The position numbers and the translations under genes were made by a program. The notes under the pieces were generated by a model, which searched no databases, was not told the origin of the DNA, and was given only the letters and a program-made list of their open reading frames with translations. This document shows positions 6,750 to 16,011 of a stretch of 54,063 bases of DNA, piece by piece (the stretch's first letter is position 1; each line of letters begins with the position of its first letter). Origin of the DNA: JACRLW01 sp050181465 (GTDB taxonomy: Bacteria > Planctomycetota > UBA1135 > UBA2386); the NCBI GenBank assembly GCA_050181465.1, contig JBFXDD010000030.1:1-54063 (forward strand), given 5' to 3'.

Positions 6750-8099
6750 TCACGGACCCTTGCGCTCGAGCACCACGATGCCGCGCAGTTCCGCCGCGCG
6801 TCGTTCGCGCTCGGGCATGCCGGTTCGCTCGAAGCGATCCGCGAGACCCTCGAGCACGGCAGTCGTGGTGGCGCGACGCTCTCCCAGGACCACGAAGCGC
6901 ACATTCGGCGCAGATGCCATCTCGATCAGTTCCTCGGCGCGAAAATGTCGCGGCGCGAGCGGCCGCTGCCCGGCGAACCAGAGCACGCGGGTGAGATCGC
7001 CGCTCACGGTCTCACCGTCGCGCAGCATCGAACCGACCCACGTGCCGATCACGACCTCGCCGTGGCGATAACCGTGGTCGACGCGCAGGCAGCCGAGCAA
7101 CATGACCACCACGCTCGCACACATCAGCGGGTAATGCGCGCGGGTGCGCATGGCCAGGAATGCGTGCGGCACCATCACTGCCAGGAGCGGAGACCAGCCG
7201 ACGAAGAATCGCCGCCGCGTGAGGAACAACAGTACCGCGGCAGTCGCCGCGATCAGGATCACGGTCGCGGTGCGGACGCGGCGATCGTCGCGCCCGACGA
7301 TCATCCCCCAGATGCCGAGTGCGAAGACGACCCACCAAGCTTCGAACATGGCTCCCGGCAGAGCGATGAGGTTGTCGAGCACTCGATCGACGTGCAGTCC
7401 ATCGAAGCTCCAGGCCGCGTCGCCACGCGCCGCATTGAACTCCAGCTTCGGCAACAGATCGAAAGGCCTGCCGTTGGCACTGCGCCACCACGCCAGTAAG
7501 GGTGCGACCAAGAGCAGAGGCACGACACCGCGCAATCCGCGCCAGCCGGACTGCGCGAGTCCGGCAAGACTCAGCGCGATCGCCTCCGGCCGGAACAGGA
7601 ACGCGGCGCTCGCCCACAGGCCGCCGACCAGCGGGCGATCGCGCAGGAACGCGAGCAGACCCGCGGCAACCAAGGTCGCGAAGACCGGTTCGGTGTAGAT
7701 CTCACCGCAGAAGCGCACGCCGAGCGGGAGCAGCGCGAATAGCCAACCCACCGACATCGCGTGGCTCGGCGCGACTCTCTCCGCGATGCGCACGCAGGGC
7801 CAGAGTGCCAAGGCACCGAAGAACGCCAGTGCGACCTGCGCCGTGCGGAAGGGATCGATACCGAGCGCAAGGAAGGGGGTCAGCAACAGCGGCAAACCTG
7901 GTGGAAAGACCTCGCTGAGTGCGGCGGCCGCGTCGCCCTCGGCGAACCGCTGTGCCATCCAGAGGTAGTTCACGCCGTCCTCCGCCGGAACCGGGGTGAG
8001 GATGCCGACCAGACAGCGCAAGACGAAGCCCGCCGTCACCAAGCCGCGGATATCTGCGCCGGTGAGTTCCGGTCGATCCCCCACCGCGACGACCTTCAC
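6750..8099 (-). CDS. GT39/ArnT-like polytopic glycosyltransferase
   Basis: 449 residues with about ten membrane spans. The first outer loop contains PAEDGVNYLWMAQRFAEGD followed by FPPGLPLLLTPF, which fits the acidic loop and Pro-rich segment of GT39 (PMT/ArnT-like) enzymes that transfer a sugar from a lipid carrier. A soluble C-terminal part after about residue 330 is present. It starts with GTG at 8099, and this overlaps the TGA of the upstream 1205-residue protein (GTGA), so the two are translationally coupled. The family call rests on topology and the loop motif; substrate unknown. Confidence 0.6.
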   Translation of the reverse strand: MKVVAVGDRPELTGADIRGLVTAGFVLRCLVGILTPVPAEDGVNYLWMAQRFAEGDAAAALSEVFPPGLPLLLTPFLALGIDPFRTAQVALAFFGALALWPCVRIAERVAPSHAMSVGWLFALLPLGVRFCGEIYTEPVFATLVAAGLLAFLRDRPLVGGLWASAAFLFRPEAIALSLAGLAQSGWRGLRGVVPLLLVAPLLAWWRSANGRPFDLLPKLEFNAARGDAAWSFDGLHVDRVLDNLIALPGAMFEAWWVVFALGIWGMIVGRDDRRVRTATVILIAATAAVLLFLTRRRFFVGWSPLLAVMVPHAFLAMRTRAHYPLMCASVVVMLLGCLRVDHGYRHGEVVIGTWVGSMLRDGETVSGDLTRVLWFAGQRPLAPRHFRAEELIEMASAPNVRFVVLGERRATTTAVLEGLADRFERTGMPERERRAAELRGIVVLERKGP

Positions 8100-11000
8100 G
8101 GCAGCACCCGCGCCATCCGATCGGACTCGCCCTCTCTCGCGTAGCCGCCGAGGTCGAAGACCAGCGACCGGTAGTTGCGGATGTCGAGCACGGCCATCGT
8201 CTGCACCGCGCGGAGTGCGGAGAGGTCACGCACGACCTCATCCGCCTGGTCTGCCAGTCTCTCACAACGTTCTCTGGCGATCGCTTCCGGCGGGGCACCG
8301 GCGATCAGCTCGCTCCATCTGGTCACGACCTCGCGCATCTCGCGATCTCCGGCGTGCCACATCCGCTTCAGGTTGCCGCGTCCACGCCGACTGATTCGTC
8401 GCTCGGCCAGGTGCGTTCGGATCCAACGGTCCACCGGGTGCGCGGTCCCCGCCCTCAGGAGGAACGCTGCCGTGCGGCGACCGAAGTAGGTCGGCAAGCG
8501 TGTGTCTTTGGACTCCGCCTTCGGGACGATGCGTTCGAGCCACTCGCGTGAACGACTCAACGTGCGCACGCCGTCGCGATCCGTGACCCACGCGATGGTG
8601 AGCGCGATCTCCATGCGATGCCGCATCTCGGCCGATGCCGCGGACGCAGCGATCGGCGCCCCGCCGATCCAGGCGTGCAGTTCTTCGGTGCGGGCACGAA
8701 CGCGCGACGAGAGTTCGCGCAGTTCCTCGCGCTCGCGCTCGCGAAGCTCGAGGAAGTCCATGTCGCGTTCGAGCTCGCTGCGCTCGTCGAAGCGCGGCTG
8801 CCCGCTCCACCCGCTCGGCGCGCCGACGTAGGCCGGATCGACACTCGCTCGCAGTCGCATGATCTCCAGCAGGCCGGGCGCCTTCATGCGGTGGATCTTG
8901 CGCAGCGCGACGGCGAACGGCGCTCGGCCGCGCTCTTGCTTTCTCGCCGCCGACTGAGGCGCCAGGATCTCGCGAACGATGCGGACCACGCGCCCGATGG
9001 TCTCGCGCAGCCCCACCCAGAGCAGCTTCAGCGCGAACAGCGGCGCGAACAGGACGCGTCCGCGAGACAGGCGCGTCTCCCAGAATCGATAGAAGTTCAG
9101 CGTGCGCTCGGAGCGCGGCAATGCGTGCAACGGCCGCATGCCGAAGACCTCGCGAATCATGCACTCGCGATCGCGCTCGAGCAGTCGCACGACGCCCCGG
9201 CCGAATCGACGGACCAAGTGCTCACGCCGCACAGGATCCAACGACAGGAAGTCCAGCGCGTGGAACTCCGTCGTCTGGAATTGCTCCTTCCCCGACGGCG
9301 GCGCCGTGCGTTCCGAGCGCACGGACTCGCGCGTTCGTCGATGCCGCAGCCATCCGGAGAATCGCTTGCGCTCCTCCAAGCTGGCCGCACGACGACGCGC
9401 TCGAGTCAGACAGTTGCGGTTCCAGTCGGTCAACAGCTTCGCGGTCTCGACGGCGATGCTCTCGGAGACGAACTGGAACCACACGTAGGGTCCGCGAAAC
9501 AGCGAACCCTCGACCAACGAGAGCGCGCGAAGCCGCTTGCGATCCTTTCGCGACGTCTGCAGCCACGCGGTGCGAATGTTCTGCAACGAGAGATTCGCAA
9601 GGAGCTGCTCGGTGGTCTGGATGTCCTTGCGATGAAGCGGCGCACCGTCGAGGAAGTCGAGATACAGGAGCGCGGTCCGCTGGATGCGGGCTTCGAGCGC
9701 GAGATCGTCGATCGCCGGAACCACATCGGCGCGTCCCGTCCGCAACGCGTTGAGGTACGCCGTGATCTTCCCGGACGCGCGCCAGGCATCGAGTTCGTCG
9801 CGATACACCCGCTTGGCCAGGTAGTAGACGTCGTCATGCTCCTGACGTTGCTTCAGCAGCTCGGTGAGGTTCAAGAAGTGAACTTCACTCGTCAGCGCGA
9901 ACGCATCGGCCGCCTCACCGGCCAGGGACTTGAGCCAGCGGCCGAGTGCCAAGAACACGAGGCACGCTCCGCCCAGGATCACCAGCGGGGTCGCGACGAA
10001 TCGCGCGAGGAAGCCGCCGAGCGAACTGTCGGCCCCGAGAATGACCTTCACCAAGGTGAAGAGCCCGCCAAACAAGAGCAGCCGGACCGCCGGTCGTTGC
10101 GAGGCCTTCACGATCGCACTCGCGACCCGATCGAGCACCTGTGGTCCGGTGACGATCCCGTGCAGATCTGCAAAGCGCAGCGCGCGCTCGCGCCAGAGTT
10201 CCAACAGCAGCCCGACCCGACGCCCGAAGTCCACCACCCGCTCCTCCGGCGAAGCGAGCAGTCGGGGACTTCGAACGCTGCGCAGGATGGGCAACCATCG
10301 CACGGGACGCGAGTTGAGGATGCGGATCACCCGATCCAACGACAGGATCTCGCGCCGCGTGAGGTAAGTCGGCAACTCCGGCGGCTGAACGCGCCAGAGA
10401 TACTCGATCGCGTGTTCGACCGGCACTTCACGCACGCCGAGCAAGACCTTGGTGCGACGATCGCGGAACACCAGGTCCTGGCGCGCGAGCAGGCGCGACT
10501 CGAGCGCGAGTGCGCGCGTGGCCATGACCGAGGCCGAACGCTCGGGCGGCAGCTCCGCCAGCAGGACGTGCTCACGGCGCAACGCCCGGAACGCGAGCGT
10601 CATCGGCTCCTGATGATGCTCCTGCGGCAACGGCAATACGTGGCGCTCGAAGAACACGAAGTCGCGATTCAGCAATCGCGAGAACCGGCGCACCACCGTG
10701 TCGAAGCCGCGCACCAGGAACAAGAACATGCGCACCACCGCGATCACCGGCTGCAACGCGCGCACGGTGCGGGCGAGCCAGACCACCCGCAGGAAGCGAA
10801 GTGCGCGCGCGCCGCCCGCGACATCCTGGCCCGGGACATCCAGGAACAGGATCGCGGCGGGCAAGGCCGGCAGCAGGTCCGTTACGAAGTTGCGCAGGAA
10901 CCAGCTCAGCCGTCGCGGCGCCAGCGCGAGCTTGAACAGGAACTCGGCGATGAAGAACGCCGAGATCGCGAAGTCGAGGTTTCGAATCCACGGGCGATCG

Positions 11001-11713
11001 CCGTGCCAGAGCTGGATGGCGATCAGCACGAACACGACGAGCAGGAGCACGAGGCTCGTGGTCTCCAGCACGACAGCACCGGTCGGCGTGAGCACGCGCT
11101 CGACCCGCGCCTGCACCGTGCGGTCGACACTCGCATTGCGCGCTCGCCGCGCGAGGCGACGCAAGGCCTTATCGCCGGTCTTGTCCGCGAGGAGATCGCA
11201 CACGTCGCCGTACTCCTGCAGCAGCGTGATCTTCTGTCGCAGCGAGAAGTCCTCTTCCTCGGTGCTCAGTTCGACCCACCGCTCCTTCGCGACGAACGCG
11301 AGGCGCTTGACGTGGTCGATTCGCTCGGTGAGTCGGCGCTGCCGCTCGCGCGTGGCGAGTTCGAGCTCCTCCGCCATGCCGAGCAAGCGCAGTTCCGCGC
11401 GAACCTCCGCGAGCTCGAACCATGCCTCGCAATCACCTGGCGGCGCTGCGATCACGGTGCGCAGGCGAACTCGCAGTGCACTCTTGCGCGCGCGATCCGT
11501 CGACGCGGCGAGAGCGGGCGCAAGCCGCGGATCGCGAGCGCGTCGGCGCAAGAACTCGAGTTCGGCGACGTCCAGCTCCGCCTGATCCGCCGCGTCGTGC
11601 ACCAGCGCCTCGCGCGCTGCGCGCAGTGCTTCGGCAAGCTCCGCCGGATCACGATCGAGCGCGCCGAGGAGCTGCCGCAGGGTGTCGGTCGATGCGGGCG
11701 TGGCAGCGGTCAT
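8096..11713 (-). CDS. Giant protein with a voltage-sensor-like four-helix domain
   Basis: 1205 residues from ATG 11713 (GTG 11719 is an alternative start). Residues 1-210 are helical and charged. Residues about 214-330 look like a voltage-sensor domain: S1 (214-236), S2 with IAEFLFK (243-264), S3 with an Asp in NFVTDLLPALPA (270-292), and S4 with Arg at every third position: 303, 306, 309, 315 and 318. No pore helix or selectivity-filter motif follows. Two further spans occur near 541-559 and 568-592, and the remaining 600 residues are soluble, basic and unrecognised. The stop overlaps the next gene's GTG. It may be annotated simply as an ion transporter, but a standard channel pore is missing. 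Function unknown. Confidence 0.65.
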   Translation of the reverse strand: MTAATPASTDTLRQLLGALDRDPAELAEALRAAREALVHDAADQAELDVAELEFLRRRARDPRLAPALAASTDRARKSALRVRLRTVIAAPPGDCEAWFELAEVRAELRLLGMAEELELATRERQRRLTERIDHVKRLAFVAKERWVELSTEEEDFSLRQKITLLQEYGDVCDLLADKTGDKALRRLARRARNASVDRTVQARVERVLTPTGAVVLETTSLVLLLVVFVLIAIQLWHGDRPWIRNLDFAISAFFIAEFLFKLALAPRRLSWFLRNFVTDLLPALPAAILFLDVPGQDVAGGARALRFLRVVWLARTVRALQPVIAVVRMFLFLVRGFDTVVRRFSRLLNRDFVFFERHVLPLPQEHHQEPMTLAFRALRREHVLLAELPPERSASVMATRALALESRLLARQDLVFRDRRTKVLLGVREVPVEHAIEYLWRVQPPELPTYLTRREILSLDRVIRILNSRPVRWLPILRSVRSPRLLASPEERVVDFGRRVGLLLELWRERALRFADLHGIVTGPQVLDRVASAIVKASQRPAVRLLLFGGLFTLVKVILGADSSLGGFLARFVATPLVILGGACLVFLALGRWLKSLAGEAADAFALTSEVHFLNLTELLKQRQEHDDVYYLAKRVYRDELDAWRASGKITAYLNALRTGRADVVPAIDDLALEARIQRTALLYLDFLDGAPLHRKDIQTTEQLLANLSLQNIRTAWLQTSRKDRKRLRALSLVEGSLFRGPYVWFQFVSESIAVETAKLLTDWNRNCLTRARRRAASLEERKRFSGWLRHRRTRESVRSERTAPPSGKEQFQTTEFHALDFLSLDPVRREHLVRRFGRGVVRLLERDRECMIREVFGMRPLHALPRSERTLNFYRFWETRLSRGRVLFAPLFALKLLWVGLRETIGRVVRIVREILAPQSAARKQERGRAPFAVALRKIHRMKAPGLLEIMRLRASVDPAYVGAPSGWSGQPRFDERSELERDMDFLELREREREELRELSSRVRARTEELHAWIGGAPIAASAASAEMRHRMEIALTIAWVTDRDGVRTLSRSREWLERIVPKAESKDTRLPTYFGRRTAAFLLRAGTAHPVDRWIRTHLAERRISRRGRGNLKRMWHAGDREMREVVTRWSELIAGAPPEAIARERCERLADQADEVVRDLSALRAVQTMAVLDIRNYRSLVFDLGGYAREGESDRMARVLP

Positions 11714-11737
11714 GATCACGAGCCGACGCGCGGTGCG

Positions 11738-13462
11738 TCAGCCCAAAAGCAGTGCCGCACGAAGCCGCTCGAGCGCTTCGGCCACCGGCAGTTCTTCGCG
11801 GGTGAGCGCCTTGCGAACGCCGAACTCCACGACGCCTTCGGCGGCGCGCCGACCGACCACGATGGTGTAGGGGAAGCCGAGCAACTCGAGATCCGCGAAC
11901 TTGGGGCCGGCGCGGAGCGGGCGATCGTCGAGACAGGCATCGACGCCGCCGTCGCGAAGCTCGGTCCAAAGGCGCGTCGCGAGCTCGACTTGTTCGTCGC
12001 GCTTGCCGTCGACGATCACCACCGCGCACTCGAAAGGCGCGATCGGCGCCGGCCACACCACGCCCTTGTCGTCGGCATGCTGCTCGACCGCCGACTGCGC
12101 CGTGCGCGACACGCCGATGCCGTAGCAACCCATGACGAAGGGCTTCGGCTTGCCGTCCTCGGCCATGAAGGTCGCACCCATCGCGCCGGAGTACTTCGTG
12201 CCGAGCTTGAAGATGTGGCCGACTTCGATGCCCTTGGCCTGCTGCAACGGCCCCGAACCATCCGGCGACATCTCGCCGGAGCGCGCGGTGCGCAGATCGC
12301 GGAACTCGGGCATCCGCGTGTCGCGCCCGAGATTCACGTTGAGGCAATGGAAGCCGGTCTCGTTGCAGCCGGTGAGGAGGTTGGTCTGTTTGCGGAGGGT
12401 CTCGTCGGCGAATAGACGAATCGACTCCGGCAGCCCGACCGGTCCGGCGAAGCCGACCTCTGCGCCGGTCGCGGCCTTGATTTGTGCCTCGTCGGCCAAG
12501 TGCAGCGCGAGGCAGTCGAGCGCGTTGGTCAGCTTGACCTCGTTCACGTCCAGATCACCGCGCATCATCACCGCGACGATCTCCTCGCGATCACGCCACA
12601 CCGCCTTGTAGAGGATGGTCTTCGCCATCGCGGCGGCGGGGAGCGAGAAGAAGCCTTCGAGCTGCTCGACCGTGCGAATCTCGGGAGTCGCGTGCTTCTC
12701 GAGCGCGCGGGGCGCGCCGCCGTCGGGAGCGGCGGTCGCGATCGAAGTAGCCTTCTCTACGTTGGCCGCATAGCCCGACGCTTCGCTGTAGAGGATCGTG
12801 TCCTCCCCGCTGTCGGCGATGACCATGAACTCCTCGCTACCGCTGCCGCCGATCGCACCGGCGTCCGCCTGCACGGCGCGGAACTTCAGTCCACACCGCT
12901 CGAACGCGCGGCGATAGGCGCGCGCCATCTTCGCGTAGGACTCGTCGAGCCCCGCCTCGTCGGCATCGAAGGAATACGCGTCCATCATGATGAACTCGCG
13001 CCCTCGCATGAGGCCGTAGCGCGGCCGGATCTCGTCGCGGAACTTGTCCTGGATCTGGTAGAGGTTGACGGGCAGTTGCTTGTACGAAGAGATGCACTGG
13101 TCGGCGTAGCTGGTGATCACCTCTTCGTGGGTCGGACCCAGGCAGTACTCGCCGCCCTTCTGGTCCTTCAGCGTGAACATGATCCCGTCGGCCACATAGC
13201 GATCCCAACGGCCGGAGCGGACCCACAGCTCTTTCGGGTGCAGGATCGGCATCATCACTTCCTGCGCACCCTCTCGATCGAGCTCCTCACGCACGATCTG
13301 GGTGATCTTGCGCAAGGTTCGCCACATCAGCGGGCCGTAGGTGTAGAGGCCGGAAGCCACCTTCTGGATGTAGCCGCCGCGGGCGAGGAGACGGTGGCTG
13401 TGGACTTCGGCATCTGCGGGATCTTCCCGCAGGGTTGTGATCAGCAACTGGCTGAGACGCAT
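11738..13462 (-). CDS. proS: Prolyl-tRNA synthetase, bacterial type
   Basis: 574 residues, close to the E. coli enzyme. It starts MRLSQLLITTLREDP, and GGYIQKVASGLYTYGPL is the conserved N-terminal signature. Motif 2 (FRDEIRPRYGLMRGREF) and motif 3 (MGCYGIGVSRT) of class II synthetases are intact. Between them lies the long INS editing-domain insertion (about residues 225-405) typical of bacterial ProRS, which removes Ala mischarged to tRNA-Pro. The C-terminal anticodon-binding domain contains APFECAVVIVDGKRDEQ. It charges tRNA-Pro in the cytoplasm. The gene lies 24 bases upstream of the giant gene, possibly co-transcribed. A structured plus-strand RNA candidate lies directly upstream of its start. 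Confidence 0.95.
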   Translation of the reverse strand: MRLSQLLITTLREDPADAEVHSHRLLARGGYIQKVASGLYTYGPLMWRTLRKITQIVREELDREGAQEVMMPILHPKELWVRSGRWDRYVADGIMFTLKDQKGGEYCLGPTHEEVITSYADQCISSYKQLPVNLYQIQDKFRDEIRPRYGLMRGREFIMMDAYSFDADEAGLDESYAKMARAYRRAFERCGLKFRAVQADAGAIGGSGSEEFMVIADSGEDTILYSEASGYAANVEKATSIATAAPDGGAPRALEKHATPEIRTVEQLEGFFSLPAAAMAKTILYKAVWRDREEIVAVMMRGDLDVNEVKLTNALDCLALHLADEAQIKAATGAEVGFAGPVGLPESIRLFADETLRKQTNLLTGCNETGFHCLNVNLGRDTRMPEFRDLRTARSGEMSPDGSGPLQQAKGIEVGHIFKLGTKYSGAMGATFMAEDGKPKPFVMGCYGIGVSRTAQSAVEQHADDKGVVWPAPIAPFECAVVIVDGKRDEQVELATRLWTELRDGGVDACLDDRPLRAGPKFADLELLGFPYTIVVGRRAAEGVVEFGVRKALTREELPVAEALERLRAALLLG

Positions 13463-13526
13463 GGGGCAAGGAAGGTATCGCCGCAGAGGTTCGATGTCGC
13501 GCCGCGTTCCACCACGCCCCGCGTCG

Positions 13527-13722
13527 CAGACTGCGGTCTCGCGCAGCAGTCTGGTCTCGGAATGAGCCGTAGACCGGGGAATCGCGGGCGCACTCTCAAG
13601 TCGGTCGACCCCAGGCGCCGAGAGGTGCCGGCTGGGGGAGAGTGAGCGCAGGGCTCAGACCGCACGGGACGGGCCCAGAGGGTCGGACGGCCGGGGACAT
13701 TGACCCCGGCCGACTGTTTTTT
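13527..13722 (+). ncRNA. Candidate structured RNA with its own terminator, opposite the proS leader
   Basis: This gap holds nested helices that read best on the plus strand. CAGACTGC (13527-13534) pairs with GCAGTCTG (13546-13553). GTCT-CGG (13554-13560) pairs with CCG-AGAC (13567-13574). CACTCTC (13591-13597) pairs with GAGAGTG (13638-13644), and inside it CCCCA pairs with TGGGG (13609-13613 with 13633-13637). GGCGCC pairs with GGTGCC around a GAGA tetraloop at 13620-13623, a GNRA loop only on this strand. A hairpin plus six T follows at 13688-13722. No protein gene on the plus strand ends here. I could not match it to RNase P RNA, tmRNA, SRP RNA or 6S RNA. The 5' end is unknown and could lie 30-60 bases upstream. 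Confidence 0.45.
13688..13722 (+). terminator. Rho-independent terminator
   Basis: A perfect 9-bp stem CGGCCGGGG (13688-13696) / CCCCGGCCG (13704-13712) with a 7-base loop, then ACTG and six T at 13717-13722. It is oriented for plus-strand transcription. Since both flanking protein genes are on the minus strand, it implies a plus-strand non-coding transcript ending here. Confidence 0.65.
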
Positions 13723-13754
13723 CGGGGCGCTGCGCAGAGCGTGCGCCGCCGCGA

Positions 13755-15821
13755 TCAGGTTCCGATCGTCAGATCGCCGCCGTTCGAGGTGATCGCACCG
13801 ATGGCGTTGATGCCGGGCACCAAGCTCACACCCTGCGCGAACACGTGCGCGCCGTTCAGCGACGGGATGTTCGGGATCGAGAAGGGGGTCGAGGCGTTCG
13901 GCGAGCTCGCAGCGACCGGCAACATCACGTCGAGCGTGGTGAACAGTCGGCAGCCGGGCATTCCGATGAGCGTGAGATCGAGGCTCTGCGACGCGAAGCC
14001 GAGGTTGATGGCATTCGCAATCACGCCGCCGGGAACCGAGCTCAGACTGAGGTTGATCGTCGAGCCGAGGCGCGGCGCATCGCTGGCATTGAACTGCAGC
14101 GGCGAGCCGCCCGAACCGGTCGAGAACGGGATCGCTGCGGTGATGTCGATCGAGCCGGGATCGCTCACGCCGCCGCCGGGTGAGTAGCCGACCAAGCCGT
14201 CACCGGCCGCCATGGCCTGGTAGCTCAGGAGCACGTTGCCGTTGCTGAAGAGCTGCACCTGGAAGGTGTTCGAGTTGGTCGTGCTGAACTCCGGGACACC
14301 GGCCCAGGTGATGACCGCGCGCCCGGGGAAGGTGTCGAAGTAGACATCGCCGGCGCTCGCGGGGTTGAGGTCATCCCAGAACGCCGCGACACGCATGCCC
14401 TCGCCGAGGAACTCGCCCACCGACTCGGTGTAGTCGGAAGCGGTGAACTGCCCGCTGACGAGCCCCACCCAGCCGTTCGAGTCGAAGTCGACACTGGTCG
14501 CGTTGCCGCCGCTCGGCAGCGGGAAGCTGAAGCCGAGCGCGACGTTGCTGAAGAGCTGGTCGTCGCCGCTGTTCAAGGCGCCGGAGAAGTTGGTCTCGAA
14601 ACAGTTGGACGCACAGTTCGTGACCACCCAGCCGCTGCCGTTGCGGGTCAAGAGGAAGCTCTGATTGCTGAGGTCGTTGCTGCCGCTGAAGGTCTCGTAG
14701 AACACCGCCGGAGTGGGGCAGCCCTGACCGTAGGTGTTGAACCGTGCCGTGCCGGCGACCGCCTGGATCGCCGAGCGAAGGTCGCTGCGATCGATGCGCG
14801 TGCCGCTATTGCAGCCACCGCTCGAAGAGCAGCCGCCGTGCGTGTGGATGCCGATCGCAAGACCGGTGTTCTCGTGAAGCACGGGCGAACCTGAGTTGCC
14901 GCCGGTCGTGTCGGTCGAGTAGCACAGCGAGGTGCTGCCGATGGTCGACAGCGGGCCGACGTGCGTCTTCTGGACCTGCGTGAGGGTCGGAATCGACGAC
15001 GTGCCGTAGCCGGTGATTCGAATGTTCTGACCGGCTGGCGAGGCCGGAACCGCGCCCAGCGTGTACCACTGACCGCCGTTGCGCTGCGTCGGCAGTTGGC
15101 CGTGGTTGCTGTTGACACCCACGCGACAGACGCGCCAATCCGCCCCGACGCCACCATTGACTCCGGACAGTTCGGTGTAGGGATACTGATCGTTCGGGCT
15201 GGACCGAACGAGCGAACCGCCCGCGGTCGAGTTCGGAACGTTCATCTCGAGGATGCGCGTGCCCGTGGTGGTGCAGTGACCGGCGGTCAACATGATGTCG
15301 CCGCTGATCATCCAGCCGCTGCAGCCGAGCCAGAGCCGGCCCTGGCGCGCATCGGTGCTCTGCGTGCGGTTGTCGGTCGGACCACAGATCGAGTTCGGCG
15401 ACACCGGCATCGAAATGCCGCGCCAGTAGCCGGTGACGTTCACGCGATTCGCGGACGAGCCGGGCGCCGCCACCAGTTCGAGCAGCACATCGCCGCCGTT
15501 GAACATGGCCGACACGAAGCTCCATTCGTTCAACGTCCGTCCTGTGTGACGCTGCACGCCGCCGTCGCGGGCCGAGGTCATGCGGAGGTAGGAGCCGTCC
15601 GGCAGGTTGGTCACTCTGCCGAACTCGAGTTGGAACCAGTCGGTCGCCGCATACTGGAAGCGGTGCGACCAGACCACCGACTCCTTCGCGGCGGCATTGG
15701 AGAGATAGCCGGACTCGAAGGTCGCGGACGCGAAGATCGAGGGCGGCGGTTCGGGTGACTGGGCGGTCGCGACGAGCGGGAGCATCGCTGCCGCGGCAGC
15801 GAACCATCGGATGGAAGTCAT
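13755..15821 (-). CDS. Secreted trypsin-like serine protease with C-terminal adhesion-type module
   Basis: 688 residues with a signal peptide (hydrophobic residues 5-20, cleavage near ATAQS). A chymotrypsin-fold domain spans about residues 130-355: His182 in LTAGHC, Asp228 in GVGADWRV and Ser310 in TTGGNSGSPV form the expected triad. Before it (25-125) is a beta-rich segment. After it comes a region with WDDLNPASAGDVYFDTFPGRAVITW, similar to domains that frame secreted planctomycete proteins, and a final module of about 100 residues from GSTINLSLSSVPGG to ITSNGGDLTIGT. That module resembles the end of the lamin-tail protein at 42350-44083. It is likely exported or cell-surface attached. It is divergent from the secreted protein gene at 16012. 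Confidence 0.8.
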   Translation of the reverse strand: MTSIRWFAAAAAMLPLVATAQSPEPPPSIFASATFESGYLSNAAAKESVVWSHRFQYAATDWFQLEFGRVTNLPDGSYLRMTSARDGGVQRHTGRTLNEWSFVSAMFNGGDVLLELVAAPGSSANRVNVTGYWRGISMPVSPNSICGPTDNRTQSTDARQGRLWLGCSGWMISGDIMLTAGHCTTTGTRILEMNVPNSTAGGSLVRSSPNDQYPYTELSGVNGGVGADWRVCRVGVNSNHGQLPTQRNGGQWYTLGAVPASPAGQNIRITGYGTSSIPTLTQVQKTHVGPLSTIGSTSLCYSTDTTGGNSGSPVLHENTGLAIGIHTHGGCSSSGGCNSGTRIDRSDLRSAIQAVAGTARFNTYGQGCPTPAVFYETFSGSNDLSNQSFLLTRNGSGWVVTNCASNCFETNFSGALNSGDDQLFSNVALGFSFPLPSGGNATSVDFDSNGWVGLVSGQFTASDYTESVGEFLGEGMRVAAFWDDLNPASAGDVYFDTFPGRAVITWAGVPEFSTTNSNTFQVQLFSNGNVLLSYQAMAAGDGLVGYSPGGGVSDPGSIDITAAIPFSTGSGGSPLQFNASDAPRLGSTINLSLSSVPGGVIANAINLGFASQSLDLTLIGMPGCRLFTTLDVMLPVAASSPNASTPFSIPNIPSLNGAHVFAQGVSLVPGINAIGAITSNGGDLTIGT

Positions 15822-16011
15822 CTGTGGCGAGAACTGAGGAAGCGGAGCCGGAACACCGAACGAGACGGCGGCGGCGGAAGAGCAGGCCGGGTTAGCCTAC
15901 CGCACGACCGTCACGGTCCGCAGCCGGTTAGCCAGCGTGGTCCCGAGCCCGCCGTGGAATTCGCGAGACAAGGCTGTCCGCCAGCGCGCTCGCTCCGCCA
16001 TTCCAAAGGCG

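Noticed and set aside
8618..12415. A 1265-codon open frame on the plus strand
   Set aside because: It lies antisense to the voltage-sensor gene and proS, is rich in Arg, His, Gln and Glu, and has no motif; proS is certain on the other strand.
13480..13500. GAGGTTCGATGTC resembling a tRNA T-loop
   Set aside because: No acceptor, anticodon or D arm could be built around it.
13498..13517. GGTGGAACGCGG-like bases on the minus strand upstream of proS, reminiscent of a T-box
   Set aside because: The match to the T-box core is imperfect, no specifier stem could be placed, and the strongest fold and terminator read on the opposite strand.
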